Shown one piece after another: positions 26,443 to 38,379 of a DNA stretch of 64,000 nt; within the stretch, counting starts at the first letter, position 1; every line of letters begins with the position of its first letter. The position numbers and the translations under genes were made by a program. This DNA comes from Torreya grandis (taxonomy: Eukaryota; Streptophyta; Pinopsida; Cupressales; Taxaceae): NCBI GenBank assembly GCA_037957365.1, contig JARHVA010007805.1, forward strand, positions 390,501-454,500, read 5' to 3'. The notes below the pieces were generated by a model. The model did no database searches and had not been told where the DNA came from. It worked only from the letters and a program-made list of their open reading frames with translations.

Positions 26443-27635
26443 TGTATACACATAATATTTTTAAACTTTTATAAATTACTTATGTTATTTATCTTAAAGG
26501 AACCCATTGAGTCTCAATCTCTCTAAGTGCACATCTTAAGTGGTGTACCAAGAAATGGGTAGACAGACCATTGGTGCTTCATAAGATTATTTTCCCTTTT
26601 TACACTTGCCAACTACACACTCGTCTCTGAAAAACCATTCCCCTAATCTTGGTCTCCTATTTTTCACACTACTCTAGTCTTTTACCACATTCATTATCCC
26701 TATTCATAACTTAAAACCCTTTTTGATAGTTTACATGACTATGTCAGCTATGTCGACCTTGTACCCTTATTGACAAAACTTATTTAGGATCTAGTCAGTT
26801 CTTGTTCAACCTAGTTCATGACCTAATGAGTTTTTGTCAATTACGATATGAGGTTGATTGGGTTGACCCTATCAGCCAAAAACTTCAAAAGGGTTTAGGG
26901 TTAGATTTTCCTATATAAACACAATCATTTTCATTTTTTAAGAGAAGAGAAGAAGTAAGATATATTTCACATCTAATTATCCACCCTTCTGCTTGAGAAA
27001 CAAGATTAGGGTTTCATACTTTCTTTGAAGATATGAATATTATCTTGTGGAGATGCCTTTTGGATGCATTGATAGGTTGTGTAGCCTAAATCTAATTTAA
27101 CCTTGTTATCCTTACATAGCACAACATCTTCTGAAGCACCTTGGCCAAGGGAGAAATTGAGGCTCAATGAGTTTGTCTTCAAAGGTAAGTATTCCTAACT
27201 TTATTCTTCCTTTGTAATAGTAGATAGATATACATTTGCACTTATCTTTCATGCATTGGAATTATGTATACATTGATGTGATTATATGTAATTTATGCAT
27301 GTTTAATTTTGTTGTTTATTACCCCCACTTTTTTCCACAAGCTTTGGTGAGCACTAGATTATATTTTTATTTACTTGTTATTAGTTTAGTGAATATGAAA
27401 ACATATGAATTAGTTAGGGTTATTGCATAGGTTTACTTGACTAGAGGCTTTAGATATATCCCTAGTGATATTATTATGGTAAGAGATCCTATAATTAGGT
27501 TTAGTGGATCCATATTGAGCATGACTCTAATTATCTAATGTATCCCCAATCAGAAGTGTAAGTAGGATCTATCTTCTCTAAGCTAGAATTGATTTATAGA
27601 TCTGATGCATTTATTATTACATACATTCTAGTGAA
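26443..27635 (+). repeat. 3' LTR of element B
   Basis: Starts TGTATACACATAATATTTTT directly after the purine tract and matches the left LTR to the end near 27635. Estimated by eye, identity is high enough to align without doubt but with many substitutions and short indels, so the insertion is old. It joins A-family sequence directly at 27636. Confidence 0.8.
26912..26920 (+). promoter_or_regulatory. TATA box of element B, 3' LTR
   Basis: TATATAAAC, counterpart of 14364-14372, with the same upstream GGGTTTAGGGTTAGAT block. In this LTR the promoter would point out of the element into A3. Confidence 0.5.
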
Positions 27636-28740
27636 ATCTCACTTTTATAGCCATTCAGTAGACCAAAGTCACCTATAGTTGGTCAAAACATAGTCCTAAA
27701 ACTATCTTCTTAGATCCTAACCCAACTTTCTGAGTGGCCTTCCAAGTAGACATTATTACCACATTTGGGGCACTATAGCCATATGGAGCTATTGTCTTTA
27801 TCCATAGATATTCCTAATGGATACTTTTTAAAATGCATTCCCATCTTATGGTTAGCCTAATCATATTTTATTATCCATATAAGAAATAAAATTCTATAAA
27901 TACAAGTCTAATTCACCTCTATTCACTAGATGGAAAATAGATGCAAAAGCACATTCAAACCAAATACAAGTTGAGAAAAATTAAGGTATTTGATCCTTAT
28001 TCTACCCTAATTATACATACTACCATATATAGAATCCCTAAGCCCATTTTTCAAACATTTCTAATCTCAATTGAATTTAAGGCATCCAAGTCCACTCTCA
28101 TTCTAGAATTCACTTTCACTTGCATCAAAAACTAGGTGGGAGAACTACATCAGGCTTGATCCCTCTTCAGAGGATTGGTATGTAGGAAACTCTCTTCATA
28201 ATGGGGTGTTGAGGATGTCTAGCCTATCTTACTAACAAAAACATAAATATTTCTCATGCCATAATTGCAAGAAGGACTAGGTTTTTCAAATTAAATCAAG
28301 TTTTCTAGGAATAAGATAGATCTCTAGGTTTCATTACCATAAGAATAGGACCTAAAATCACAAGCATAAGTGATCACAAAAATAGGAAAATTCTCATAAA
28401 GGGGACACTACCTTCATCTAGAGGACACTACACAAACATGGTACTACTTTCCATACTAGCCGCTATTGTATAATAAGGATATGAACACTAGAATCATATT
28501 GATAATACTTAAAACTACCAAGATCTCAACTTTCAGAACCTAGATCATCTATGATAGTCAGTTTTTAGATAATTCTACATTTATTCATATTTATTTCTAT
28601 TTTTATAAATTCAAAAAAATTATAATTCTACAATAAATTAGTACCTAATTATTTCATATTTATTTAACTAATTTAGACATCTCAGTCCTTTAATCTAAAC
28701 ATAGGATTTACATAATTAAAACTTAACAGGTTAAATTACC
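27636..28740 (+). mobile_element. Element A3: truncated A-family LTR plus leader
   Basis: From about 27645 the sequence follows the A1 left LTR from its position 6350 onward (ATTCAGTAGACC, then AATTCACCTCTATTCACTAG). It continues past the LTR into the leader (GAGGACACTACACAAACATG, matching 7152-7171) up to about 7460 of A1. The first 90 or so LTR bases and everything from the telobox hairpin on are missing. TATAAATA at 27895-27902 is the probable LTR promoter. There is no coding sequence. Confidence 0.7.
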
Positions 28741-29929
28741 CATTCATTAGTGGACAAATCATTATGGACTATAGGGTACTTATAGATCAGTTAAATATTT
28801 ATTCCAATATAAGGAGGATATATAGATGACTTTATATGTGGACAAAATGTTTCATATAATTACATTGGATTAGAATGAGTTTTGGTTTCATGATAAATTT
28901 CATTGGGTCCAAGATAACTTTTAGTATGAGCTCATGATGATTTAGTTTAGTGTGATGCATATAATGACCATAGTTACATTATATTATACTATATCCAACT
29001 AATGTATTATATAAAAAGGTTAATCAAATTCCAAAATTTTGGTACTAATTCTTATAGTGGAAGTGGATCCTATAATAGTTATTTTAGATGTTGATGATGC
29101 ATGATGCACAACTGAGTATATATAGTGTTTGATAGAGTCTTGATGGGCCATTTTATTTCCTATTATTGTAAAATATATAATATCTATTCTTAAGTAAAAT
29201 CCCAATATGTATATGGGGTAAAGGTTGAAGTGTAACGATAAATATATTACATATTATGGATATATGTATGTATATACACATATTTGGACTATTTGGTAAC
29301 TTATGATATTTTTATTATAAACTAATAATGTGTTGATCATATCAAGTATTTTAAAAGAGATTAATACTATATTACTATTATTGATTTCTCCATTATATTA
29401 TTTTCAAGGGAAATTATTGGTGATGTGGTAATAGTTTGGGTTTTAGAGAGTGTATATGATATAGTGGGTGTTCATATTATATTCTTTTATGATGATGTTT
29501 TGGTTCCCATAGAGACCTATATTTTCATTACATGTTGAAGATATTAATTGAAGACATGGTAATAAATAAACAATATTCCCACATAATTTTGTGGTGTATA
29601 CCTTTGTTATATTATTTTCGTGGAGCATGTATGTTTATAAAGTGACCATATGAATGTCAATGCAAACATTCAATCTAGACTAGTCATTTATGATGATAAC
29701 AAGAGAAATAGATAGTCTAAATCATAACCATGATAGATCATAGTGGATATCATATTATAATGGCCTTAGGATTAGTGATATATATTATTTTATTGATAAA
29801 TAGGGACATGGAAATCATACACCCATTATCTATTAATATATTTGATAGTGTATAAAAAAACTCCAGCTTATATTTATGATATTTTGATTATGCTCAATGT
29901 ATGTTTATTGGATAGAAATGAAATATTTT
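28741..29929. other. AT-rich stretch without a recognisable gene
   Basis: Very AT-rich with many TATA-like runs. Two minus-strand open frames of 61 codons are no longer than chance predicts at this composition. I see no repeat relation to the neighbouring elements. Confidence 0.5.
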
Positions 29930-31000
29930 TTTTATTAGAGGGTAAAATTTAATTTTTGAATTGGAACCAAAATTTTTTACAAAATATATAGAATTACAAA
30001 GAATAATATGAGAAATGACAAGTAACTACAAGAGGGATAACATGGAAATAATCCTAAGCTTACAAACAGATGGTAGTAGACAACAAACCAACAACCATAC
30101 AAAATGACTATACATCCAAACAAGATCAGCCTTATAGGTGGGATAAATCATTCATTGTAACCCAAACTTCCAATTTTTCCGTTATATTATGAAGTTGGTT
30201 CTCTATGAAGCCATAGTCCATACTTTGTGCATTCATATACGTGGGCTTGTTTTGACTTCTTGTCCTCTTACTAGGACCCAATTCCATGGGGTCATATTTT
30301 CTTTTTCATGGTCCATTATTACAAAAATTTGATTCATTTAGAATAATTATTCATACCATTCATTATAATATCAATCAATTTCATAATTTTAGGCTTAATG
30401 GAAGAAATTTCATTTTATACCCATTCCATAATCATTTTCATATTAGATAAATCTCTTTTTATTTGACAAATTTCTTCAACTATATTCTAATATTTTTTAT
30501 ATCAATTTTTTTTATATTTTGGTATTAGTGTACCCTCCATTATCATTCTATTAAAAAATGTCTAAACTAGCCTTTAGTCTATAATTCTCAATATTATACC
30601 ATTTGACAATACCCAAATGAAAACCAAACTCATTTTCAAGTTTAGCTAATATGTCCATTAATTTCTCAATAAAATACCTATTATTCTTATTCAAAATATC
30701 ATTATTACCTTCTTCATAATATTAATAGATCTTGGAAATAATCAAGACAAGATTCTCTTTTCCACATTGAAGGATTTTATTTAACCAAGTATGAGACTTA
30801 TCCTCAAACACATCAATGACATCTACATGGTTGTAACAATATTTCAAGTTAAAATTGGATTTATTACCTTTATCCTTATCTACCCTCAAAATATTTTTAT
30901 TGGTAGGTTCCTTCCCAACCTCCTCATGCTCAGGATGGGAAATTGTTTCTATATCCACCACCATATAAATTTTAAGTCTTGCTCTGTTACGATTTTTAAG
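29930..31000 (-). pseudogene. LINE remnant: C-terminal ORF3-like tail and 3' UTR
   Basis: On the minus strand an 80-codon acidic frame (30964-30722) is followed by coiled-coil-like sequence (NRYFIEKLMDILAKLENEF near 30690-30620). Then, near 30280-30240, comes LGPSKRTRSQNK. The intact-length LINE at 47486 has LEGPSKRTRQSSRKK in the same context near 55085-55125. The remnant ends at about 29930 with CCCTCTAATAAAAAAAAT, a typical plant LINE 3' end with a short A-rich tail. It is 5'-truncated and carries stops. The link to ORF3 rests on one motif plus matching order, so it is probable rather than proven. Confidence 0.5.
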
Positions 31001-31977
31001 TAGCGAAGATTTTAATTGTAATATTTATGGGCCCTTTCTTATTTAAAGAGACTACATTATTTTCAACCCTATTTTTAGGATTTTTGAGGTCTTAATTTTC
31101 CTTATTCAAATCCTTCTAATCAACCCTATTAGGAGTCACTTCAAATAGGTAGATAACTGAGTGTGAATATTGAAACAACAAGAAAATAATTGCTTGATGG
31201 ATATAGCGTTCAAGTTTATTTAATTAGAATTACCTTATAAAAGTGACATCAAAAAATAAAATTGAAACCTCACCAAATTATTATGTTTAAAGTGGTTTAA
31301 TAAATTGAAGTGGTAAAAGAGTCTCTTGTACCTATTTTAAAATGTAAGGTATTTTATGATGAACAAACTAACCTCACTTCATAGTCCTGATAAATAAGTT
31401 CTAATGATGTCATCCTAATCTCTTCAATTTTTACTTTGGATTTGAGGATAGATTTGAAATACTAAGTATGCCCAATGTCATTACTTTGTTTATGTGTGTG
31501 GTTAGTAAATAATATGGTAATATTTTAAATGATAATATATATTGATGTGAATCATGAATGATATAACATTAAAACAACATACATATGTATAACTAGAATT
31601 AACCAATTACTTTATCATAGTAAGATTCATTGACTAGGATGGATTCATATAAAAAAACACTTGGATATAATAAATTTTAATTATATTTATTTTCATAGTT
31701 AATTGAATACTTTTAATGTATATGTTTCACTAGTTTTTTAAAGACACTTTTACTTGCATTTGTATTATATAATTTTCATGAATATGATTGAGATGATGCA
31801 TAATGGTACCTTTCCAATGGTGATATATTGAGGTTGTTTACTTTATTTCTCTAATTGTTGAGTATTATTTAATTTTTCAATTCATTGATTCATAATTATT
31901 TTATCTTTCTTTGGTAACCATGCTTGTCTATTATAAGATGTAATTACAATCTTAATAAGATTTATGGATTAGATCCA
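31001..31977. other. AT-rich stretch without a recognisable gene
   Basis: No open frame above chance length and no domain. It lies between the LINE remnant and the left LTR of element C and may be the old target DNA of both. Confidence 0.5.
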
Positions 31978-33362
31978 TGTTTTGAAGTTTTTTGGGTAGT
32001 TAATTTTTGTTTTAGATATGCTTGGTGAGTTTAATGATTTTAAAATTGGCCTCATCTTTCTTGGGTTACCCTTTTTATTTTTGGATAAGTCTTGGATCCT
32101 TCCACTAATGACATGTGGCACCCCGACACTCATTCTTCATGAAAATGTTCCCAACTCACCCAAGAGTAGCACCAACTCAACATGTGTCATCACTATGTTC
32201 CTCAAGAAAGAAGGGAGTTAGTTTATAAGGTAAAGGTGTGCCATTAGCTGATGAAATAATGGTTAGGACCCATTATGTATTTATAACAAAAGGGAAGTGA
32301 ACCTTACACATGGCAGCCCTACACTCATTATTTTCAAAAGAGTTCATGGCTACCCCAAGAGTAACACCAGTTCTCCACATGGCATCATGACACTCCTCAG
32401 GAGTAAATATTTATTTATAATGAAAGGTAAGTGAAAATTTCATGTGGCATTGTAATGTTTATCTAAGGTAGGCTTATTTTTATTATATCTTTAAGAAGCA
32501 CCATTAGCATAGGGAAGTGTGCCCCATTTCCAACAAGAATTCTAGAGGAAGTTTGGAGGGAGACACACATCACCACAATGCTTCTTCTAAGTGTTATGTG
32601 AATTATGAGGCATTATAGTTATGTCATATCAAGGATTTTAAAGATTGGTTACACTCATGAATGAAATCTTCCCTTCAATTTAAATAGCCTCATTGTGAGA
32701 GTGAGTGTCAGGTTTTAGTTGTCATTTCCTCATGAGGTTGTTTTGCCTATATATTGGGGTTTTCTTTCTTTTGTAAAGGATTAGGTGTTAGAGAATAGAA
32801 ATTGTTTTATGGCTATTATCAGAGAGCAACCATTATAATAGATTTAGTTATTAATATCAATAGTATTAGTATTGATTGTTTTCCTTCAAAACCTTAGTAG
32901 ATGCCCCACATGGGAAGGATTGAATATTCTATGTTATGCCTTTGGGCCTTTTATATTTTGCTCTCCACCCAAAAATGAAGAGGATGTGGTGTTATATGTC
33001 AAATTAAGTGGAACTTATTATTGTTTGTTGTTTCTATTTTTTGATTTTATAGTGTTGGTTTTTGCTTATATTACAAAATTTAAATCATGCATAAGCTTTT
33101 TTAAATTGTCTGTAATGTTTTAAGGGTTCAAGCTAGTTTATGTAATTTTAGGAGTGGATACATAAATAATTTTAGTGTATCACCTTAGATATTTTTACTT
33201 TAGTTTTATTTGTATTTACTTCTTCCCATTTTCCTCCCCAATTAATTCAAAGTGTTGGCTTTTAAAATCCTAGAGGTCATTTTATAGATTATAATTTTAG
33301 TCCCACATATATAAAGTTTCCCATAAGAAATTATTCATAGAGAACAAAGTTTTTAAGAATCA
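31978..33362 (+). repeat. 5' LTR of element C
   Basis: Aligns with 43637-45073 throughout; shared blocks include CCTATATATTGGGGTTTTCT and TTTACTTCTTCCC. Inside the LTR a module of about 200 bases is repeated: ACATGTGGCACCCCGACACT at 32108 and ACATGGCAGCCCTACACTC at 32308, each followed by AAGAGTA.CACCA (32161 and 32358). A third partial copy starts at 32438. Confidence 0.8.
32748..32754 (+). promoter_or_regulatory. TATA box of element C, 5' LTR
   Basis: TATATAT within GCCTATATATTGGGGTTTTC, identical in the right LTR (44464-44470). It lies about 770 bases into the LTR, and conserved sequence follows at the distance expected for a transcription start. Confidence 0.55.
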
Positions 33363-33376
33363 ATAGTTACCTTTTT

Positions 33377-33394
33377 TGGCACATCTGGTGTGAC
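33377..33394 (+). promoter_or_regulatory. Putative tRNA primer-binding site of element C
   Basis: TGGCACATCTGGTGTGAC follows the left LTR after 14 bases. Primer-binding sites begin with TGG, complementary to the CCA end of tRNA. I could not match it to a specific tRNA. Confidence 0.35.
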
Positions 33395-33599
33395 CAATCA
33401 CTTGATTAGAAGTTAGATTTTATGAGCTAGAGACCCATCATAAGGTTACTAACAACATAGAATCTAAGATTACTACCACCTCCTCTGGTATCCATAACTT
33501 ATCAAAGGATTGTAGGGTCTAGCACAACATAATGAACATTATAGATGGAAATCCCAAGACTACCAAGGAACTTTGTATCATGGAATAGTGGTAGCCCAC

Positions 33600-34370
33600 T
33601 CATTCATATAGTAGCCCAAGCTATGTGGGATCCTATTCCTGCTAACACCTTAAAGGCATTCCCTAAATTCATAGGGGAGGATTTCAAAAGCATGATAAAA
33701 CATATTTAGGATGCTTATAATGTTTATATTGTACATTATGTCATAGAGAAAAACATGGCCTTAAGGCTACTAGACACCTCTTTCAAAGGGTGATCTCTTG
33801 ATTGGTATTGATCCTTACTACCCAACTCCATCACCACCTAGGATGAGTTAGGTAATAGATTCTTCAAATAATTTAATGAGAAAGGAGACTAATCATCACT
33901 TCTATAAAATTTAATCACCATTAAAATATTGACATAAGAGGCTATCATTAAATTCAATACCAAGTTTGATAAGGCATGGCAAAGAATCCCAGTAATAGCT
34001 CGACCACCCATGGGTATGGCCATCATATTTTAGATAAAAGCCTTTAACTCAAAAATAGTTGTAATGATTTAGTCCCCTAGATACCAAACACTATAAAATG
34101 CATATGATTTAACCATTAGATCAAAAAATAATTTGATAGATGCCAAGAAACTCCCCCTAAGATGACTAATGCCTATGTTCCTAAAAATATCAATACCAAT
34201 GCAAGAGGAAGTTCCAAGTACCTCACATGCATCTCCTTCCATGTATGTATATCTAGACACTCAAAAAATCAAGTCCTCTTCATCAATGATAACTATGGAA
34301 ATGAATGACATGAAAATCATCCTAAAAAACTTCTTAAATTTGATCATAAACTTGAAGAGGTAGTAGGCTA
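33600..34370 (+). pseudogene. gag: Element C gag remnant
   Basis: The core at 33610-34030 reads NTLKAFPKFIGEDF, then LRLLDTSFKG, SLDWY, LLPNSITT and DELGNRFFK, the classic retrotransposon gag pattern (F.G.......L......A...F...L...A..W...L...SI..W.EL...F...F). The C-terminal part, near 34250-34360, is helical (EMNDMKIILKNFLNLIINL), as in gypsy gag proteins with a coiled-coil tail. Stops such as those at 33708 and 33838 break the frame. Confidence 0.65.
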
Positions 34371-35284
34371 TACCCCTAAAGCTCCTTTTCTAGAAATACC
34401 AAAGTGGAAGAGCACATATTAGCATAACCAATACTAAGGAGGGTAGAGGATGAATCATTAGGCACAACCTATAAATTATATCATCCCAATTCCTAATCCT
34501 TTACAAGCGGTCCTACCAAACTCAAATAAATAATTGGTCATTAAACAAAACAACTTGGTAGATGACTCAAAATCATGGTTCTTTCTATGTAAAAATCTAC
34601 ATACACCCTAGAACTACCCAAGGGGTAATCTATAGAAAAAGTTTGTTGACCAATGAAGATAAGGTAATGTACCTAATTTATCACCATACAAATACCAATC
34701 CCTAAGTGTCAAAAATGCTATCCTAATGGCTAAAATTAAAGGAATGTCCTTAGATAAAGAAGAGGATATAGTCTTAGAGCATGTACTTTTCTCTTGGGTG
34801 GAAGGCAAAGATGTATTTTATGCAAATGAGGTCCCCATGATGAAATCCCCATAACTCTAATCAAACTACTACACCCAATCCAATAATAAAGTGGTCGAGA
34901 CCCAAGAGGCTTTCACAAAACCTAAAATAACTTTTAAAAAAAGTTTGGGATGCCAACCATCTCCATTAACATATAAAAAAAAGGTGAAATAGCATAACAC
35001 AAGATAAAGGATCTCAAATTCTAATCATAAGGGTCATTTAATTTGGTAAAGTAGCTAAATAAGGTCCCAACCAATGTTTCTCTTTGGGATGTCTTGTCCA
35101 TACCCAAGTATAAATCTCTATTATGAGAAGCATTAGAATACTCAGAGAAGCTTGTGCAAACTAACTTGACTATGGAGCTAACACAAATCAAGGTAAAGGA
35201 AGATATCATTAATGTGTAAACTCATACATAATCCATGTTCATCAACTCCAAAGTGGTGGTAATTAAAATGAAACCTACCCCATT

Positions 35285-35710
35285 TTATTTAACTCTTATT
35301 ATGGGGAATAATTTGTTACACAATTCTATGATCAATTCTAGTGCCATCACTATGTAATGCCCAGACAGATTATAGATGCACTATAACTTTAATATGAACC
35401 TTTGAATAAAGGGAAAATTTAATTAGATGAGAATAAATTTTAGACCATAGGTGTTATCAAGGCCCTTCCCCTAACTTTGTGTTATTGGATTAATATCACA
35501 ATATCCTAAGAAGTTTTGGTAATAGATATTTCATCAGTCATTGGGTTATGTTTATCATGATATTTCATAGCCAAGATAGGTAGATACTTATCTTTGTATT
35601 GGTCTCACTGAATCTTAAGAACCAAATACAACTCAAAATTAAAGACGTTGTTTGATCTACTATATTTAGAACACATATTTTATGATTCTATTATGAATTT
35701 TGAATAAATT
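35285..35710 (+). pseudogene. pro: Element C aspartic protease remnant
   Basis: The reading NSMINSSAITM (35320-35350) is followed, after a frameshift, by VMPRQIIDAL, YEPLNKGKI, LDENKF, GVIKALPLTL, then VLVIDIS and AKIGRYLSLYWSH. This matches a gymnosperm-type gypsy protease (MIDSGAS.NVMP...) from memory of the pattern; no search was done. The catalytic Asp-Ser-Gly triad reads Asn-Ser-Ser at 35334-35342, so both Asp and Gly are lost, each explicable by one G-to-A change. Confidence 0.55.
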
Positions 35711-35734
35711 CACACTTATTTCTCCAAGAAAGAG

Positions 35735-35956
35735 ATGTGTTATGTAGAAATGCTCAAGGAGGGAAGAGTGGTAGACAATAGGAGCCTAGAGGAGGAAGTC
35801 CTCATTAATGAATTCATCAAAAATTATTTGTTTGTTAAATTTGATGCCACTAGCCTTGGGACTTATGTAAATCATGATGAAGATCAATCCATCCCCAAAG
35901 TCATGAAGAAAAGGGAGGATCAGAGTAAGGAACTAGAAAATAAGTCCAAATTTTGA
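35735..35956 (+). pseudogene. Linker between protease and RT in element C
   Basis: A 73-codon open frame, rich in Glu and Lys (EEEVLINEFIKNYLFV..., DQSIPKVMKKREDQSKELENKS). It sits between the protease and RT remnants of the polyprotein. Highly charged linkers are common here. No enzymatic domain is seen. Confidence 0.4.
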
Positions 35957-36719
35957 ACTCTAGATTTGATGGTGTGAAATGCAATACCAGCTCTAAAGCT
36001 GGAATTTGATTGATGTCTCCATCTAGAAAAGAGACCTTATAGCCTTTCACTTCTATTTTTTATACATAAATAATGAATTTGAGTATGAATCTTTAGTCTA
36101 CATCCTCAGCCTCATCTAGTGCATGCATGTGAATTAATTAAAGGTGTTTAAAGATTATGAATTAGTAGTAAATAAAGTAAGAGGAGCTATAGTTATAAAG
36201 AACATCTACATGAGGTCTTACCACCATCAAATTTGGGATCTATTTTAAGCATTTAAAGCATTAAATATCAAATCATACCTAGATCCATAAATTCTTAAGA
36301 AAATATAATGGTAGTAATCAGCGCTCAATTTGATCTGGTGATTGACTTGTTGACAAATGAACAAGTAGTACAAGTAATTATCAAGCCCACTATCCCAAAT
36401 AATGATCAGAACTGGTAGATATTTAAAGTTGATGCCTAAATTATCATGTTTTTTCAACAATCATGCAACTTTGTAGAAAAATTATAGCTAAATATTAAAT
36501 AATCCTATGGAGATCAAATCATGTAACTAAAGTCCAATAAATTTCCAAAGGGACTAATCACCATGGATAATCTATTTGATTTTGATGATACTAATATTGA
36601 CAAATAAACATTTATCACAAGCAAAGGTGACTAATTTTAGATTGATGTAGGAGATGGAATAAAATTAAAAATGGGGAAAGAATTTTCCCAAAATGATAAG
36701 GATTAATTGGTGTCTTTTT

Positions 36720-37555
36720 AAAACATTTATGAAAGAGTTATGGCCTAGACCTATGATGACATAAAAGGGTATGACTACAAGGTGATCTAGCACACCATAG
36801 GTCTAGTTGAAGGATCCAAATCAGTCTACCAAAATAAAAAGTTTTTAAACCCAAAGATTGAGTCTCTCATGGATCAATAATTGAGGAAATTTATTGACTC
36901 AAGGATTATATACCCAATCTAGCATTTGACTTTGGTATCCAACCTAGTTCCAATAACAAAGAATAATGGATAAATTAGGCTATGTGTAGACTTTAGGGAC
37001 TTGAATAAAGTGTCTCTAAAAGATCACTACCCCCTTCTTTCTATGGAATTGATCCTCCAAATAGTAGTAGGTGTAGAAATGTTCTCTCTGTTAGATGAGT
37101 TCTCATGTTATAATTAGGTATGGGTTAATAAGGAGGATCAACATAAAACCACTTTCACTATGAAGTGGGGAAACTTCACATATGCAAAAATTATTTTTAG
37201 ACTATCTAATGTAGGATCTACCCTCCAAAAATCCATGGATATATCTTTTAAGGGTCTAATAAACAAAATCATCCTCATCTATATATATTATCTAATAGTA
37301 TTCTCCAAGATAAAGGAAGATCATTTTTATCATTTGGAGAATATTTTTAAGAAATGTCAAGAGTTTAGGGTATCCCTTAACCCCAAAAAGTGTGTCTTTG
37401 GTGTCCTACAAAGAAAGCTACTAGGATACATAGTATCCAAAGAAGGAATCTCTATTGATCTAGATAGAGTGAAGGCCATCAAGTATTTGACCTTACTATT
37501 TAACAAGAAGGGAGTCCAATCTTTCCTGGGGAAGATTAAATTTGTGAGGTGATTC
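36720..37555 (+). pseudogene. pol: Element C reverse transcriptase remnant
   Basis: N-terminal motifs (LVEGSKSVYQ, LRKFIDSRIIYPI, NLVPITKNNG.IRLCVDFRDLN) and FSLLDEFSCYN (37082-37114) match the gypsy RT, with the first catalytic Asp kept at 37094-37096. The segment from 37160 is open for 130 codons (TYAKIIFRLSNVGSTLQ, then VSLNPKKCVFGV and LLGYIVSKEGI). The Y.DD box reads YIYY at 37280-37291: both metal-binding Asp are Tyr, so the enzyme is dead. It would copy the element RNA into DNA. Confidence 0.85.
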
Positions 37556-37639
37556 ATATCTAACTACATAGGGTTAGTAAGGCCTATCACATTGATGCTA
37601 AAGAAATATCGAGGTTTCAAATGGAATGCTAAAGGAAGA

Positions 37640-38060
37640 ATAGAATTTGACAAAATCAAGGAAGTAATATCCACCACTCCCTTGGTAATCAATCCCAACT
37701 TCCCTAAGGATTTTGTCATGTATGTTTATGGGAGTGGACATAGCTTGGCAGCTATGTTAACTTAGAAGGAAGATGAAGAGAAGGGTGAGCATCCTATTTC
37801 ATTATATTTAATAACCATAAATATATATGAGATTAGAGATAATTTTGTTGAGATGAAATATTTCACCATCATTAAAGGTCTCAAAAAGTTTAGAGACCTA
37901 GTGGTGGGGAGTAAGATAATGATATATGTGACACATTCCAACATTATAGAGTACATTATGGAGGGAGAGATCACCAAAAAAAGAGCCATTTCCATCACTA
38001 ATATCATAGAATACAATCTTGAGGTCAAACCAACCAAGGTAATCTAAGGCAATGGATTTT
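37640..38060 (+). pseudogene. pol: Element C RNase H remnant
   Basis: Continues the pol reading with TTPLVINPNFPKDFVMYVYGSG, HPISLYL, then YFTIIKGLKKFRDLVVGSKI and VTHSNIIEYI, the pattern of gypsy RNase H (F..Y.DAS, PI.Y.S, E.N....EKE.LA......KFR.YL.G......TDH..L). The first catalytic Asp (DAS) reads YGS, again a loss. One stop, at 37762, separates two open parts. Confidence 0.75.
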
Positions 38061-38379
38061 GCAAGTATTTGGCTTAATTCATTTTTGCCCCAATAGGTGA
38101 GAAGGATGCACTAAAAATGGTTTTAGCGGGTCAGTATGAAACTAATGTGTCTTAGGTTAATGATAGAACCCAATTTATGAAAATTGAATGATATTTGGAT
38201 GACCTCCCCATACATAAAATAAGATTCTATAGCTTGTAATGGGATATTATATGCTAATCCAGGGAATCATTTCCAAAATGAACTTTGATAGGGAACTTCC
38301 CTAATGTTTTGATGACGACCAATCTAATAAAATCCTACAAGATATGTATTTTACCCCTCTAGGTGGACATTTCTCAAAT

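Larger units (their letters stand above)
13890..27635 (+). mobile_element. Element B: 13.7 kb gag-protease LTR retrotransposon
   Basis: Direct repeats of about 1.18 kb (13890-15062 and 26443-27635) bound an 11.4 kb interior. The right LTR is preceded by the purine tract GAGTGGGG (26431-26438). The interior has a 1.9 kb leader full of GTCGAC-type repeats, a gag with a Ser/Thr/Asn-rich N-terminus, two zinc-knuckle-like motifs and an aspartic protease. I found no RT, RNase H or integrase in the remaining 4.8 kb. It resembles large retrotransposon derivatives that depend on other elements for replication. A-family LTR sequence lies on both sides. Confidence 0.75.

Noticed and set aside
37357..38037. 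Minus-strand open frames opposite RT and RNase H of C
   Set aside because: Shadows of the polymerase reading; no domain of their own.
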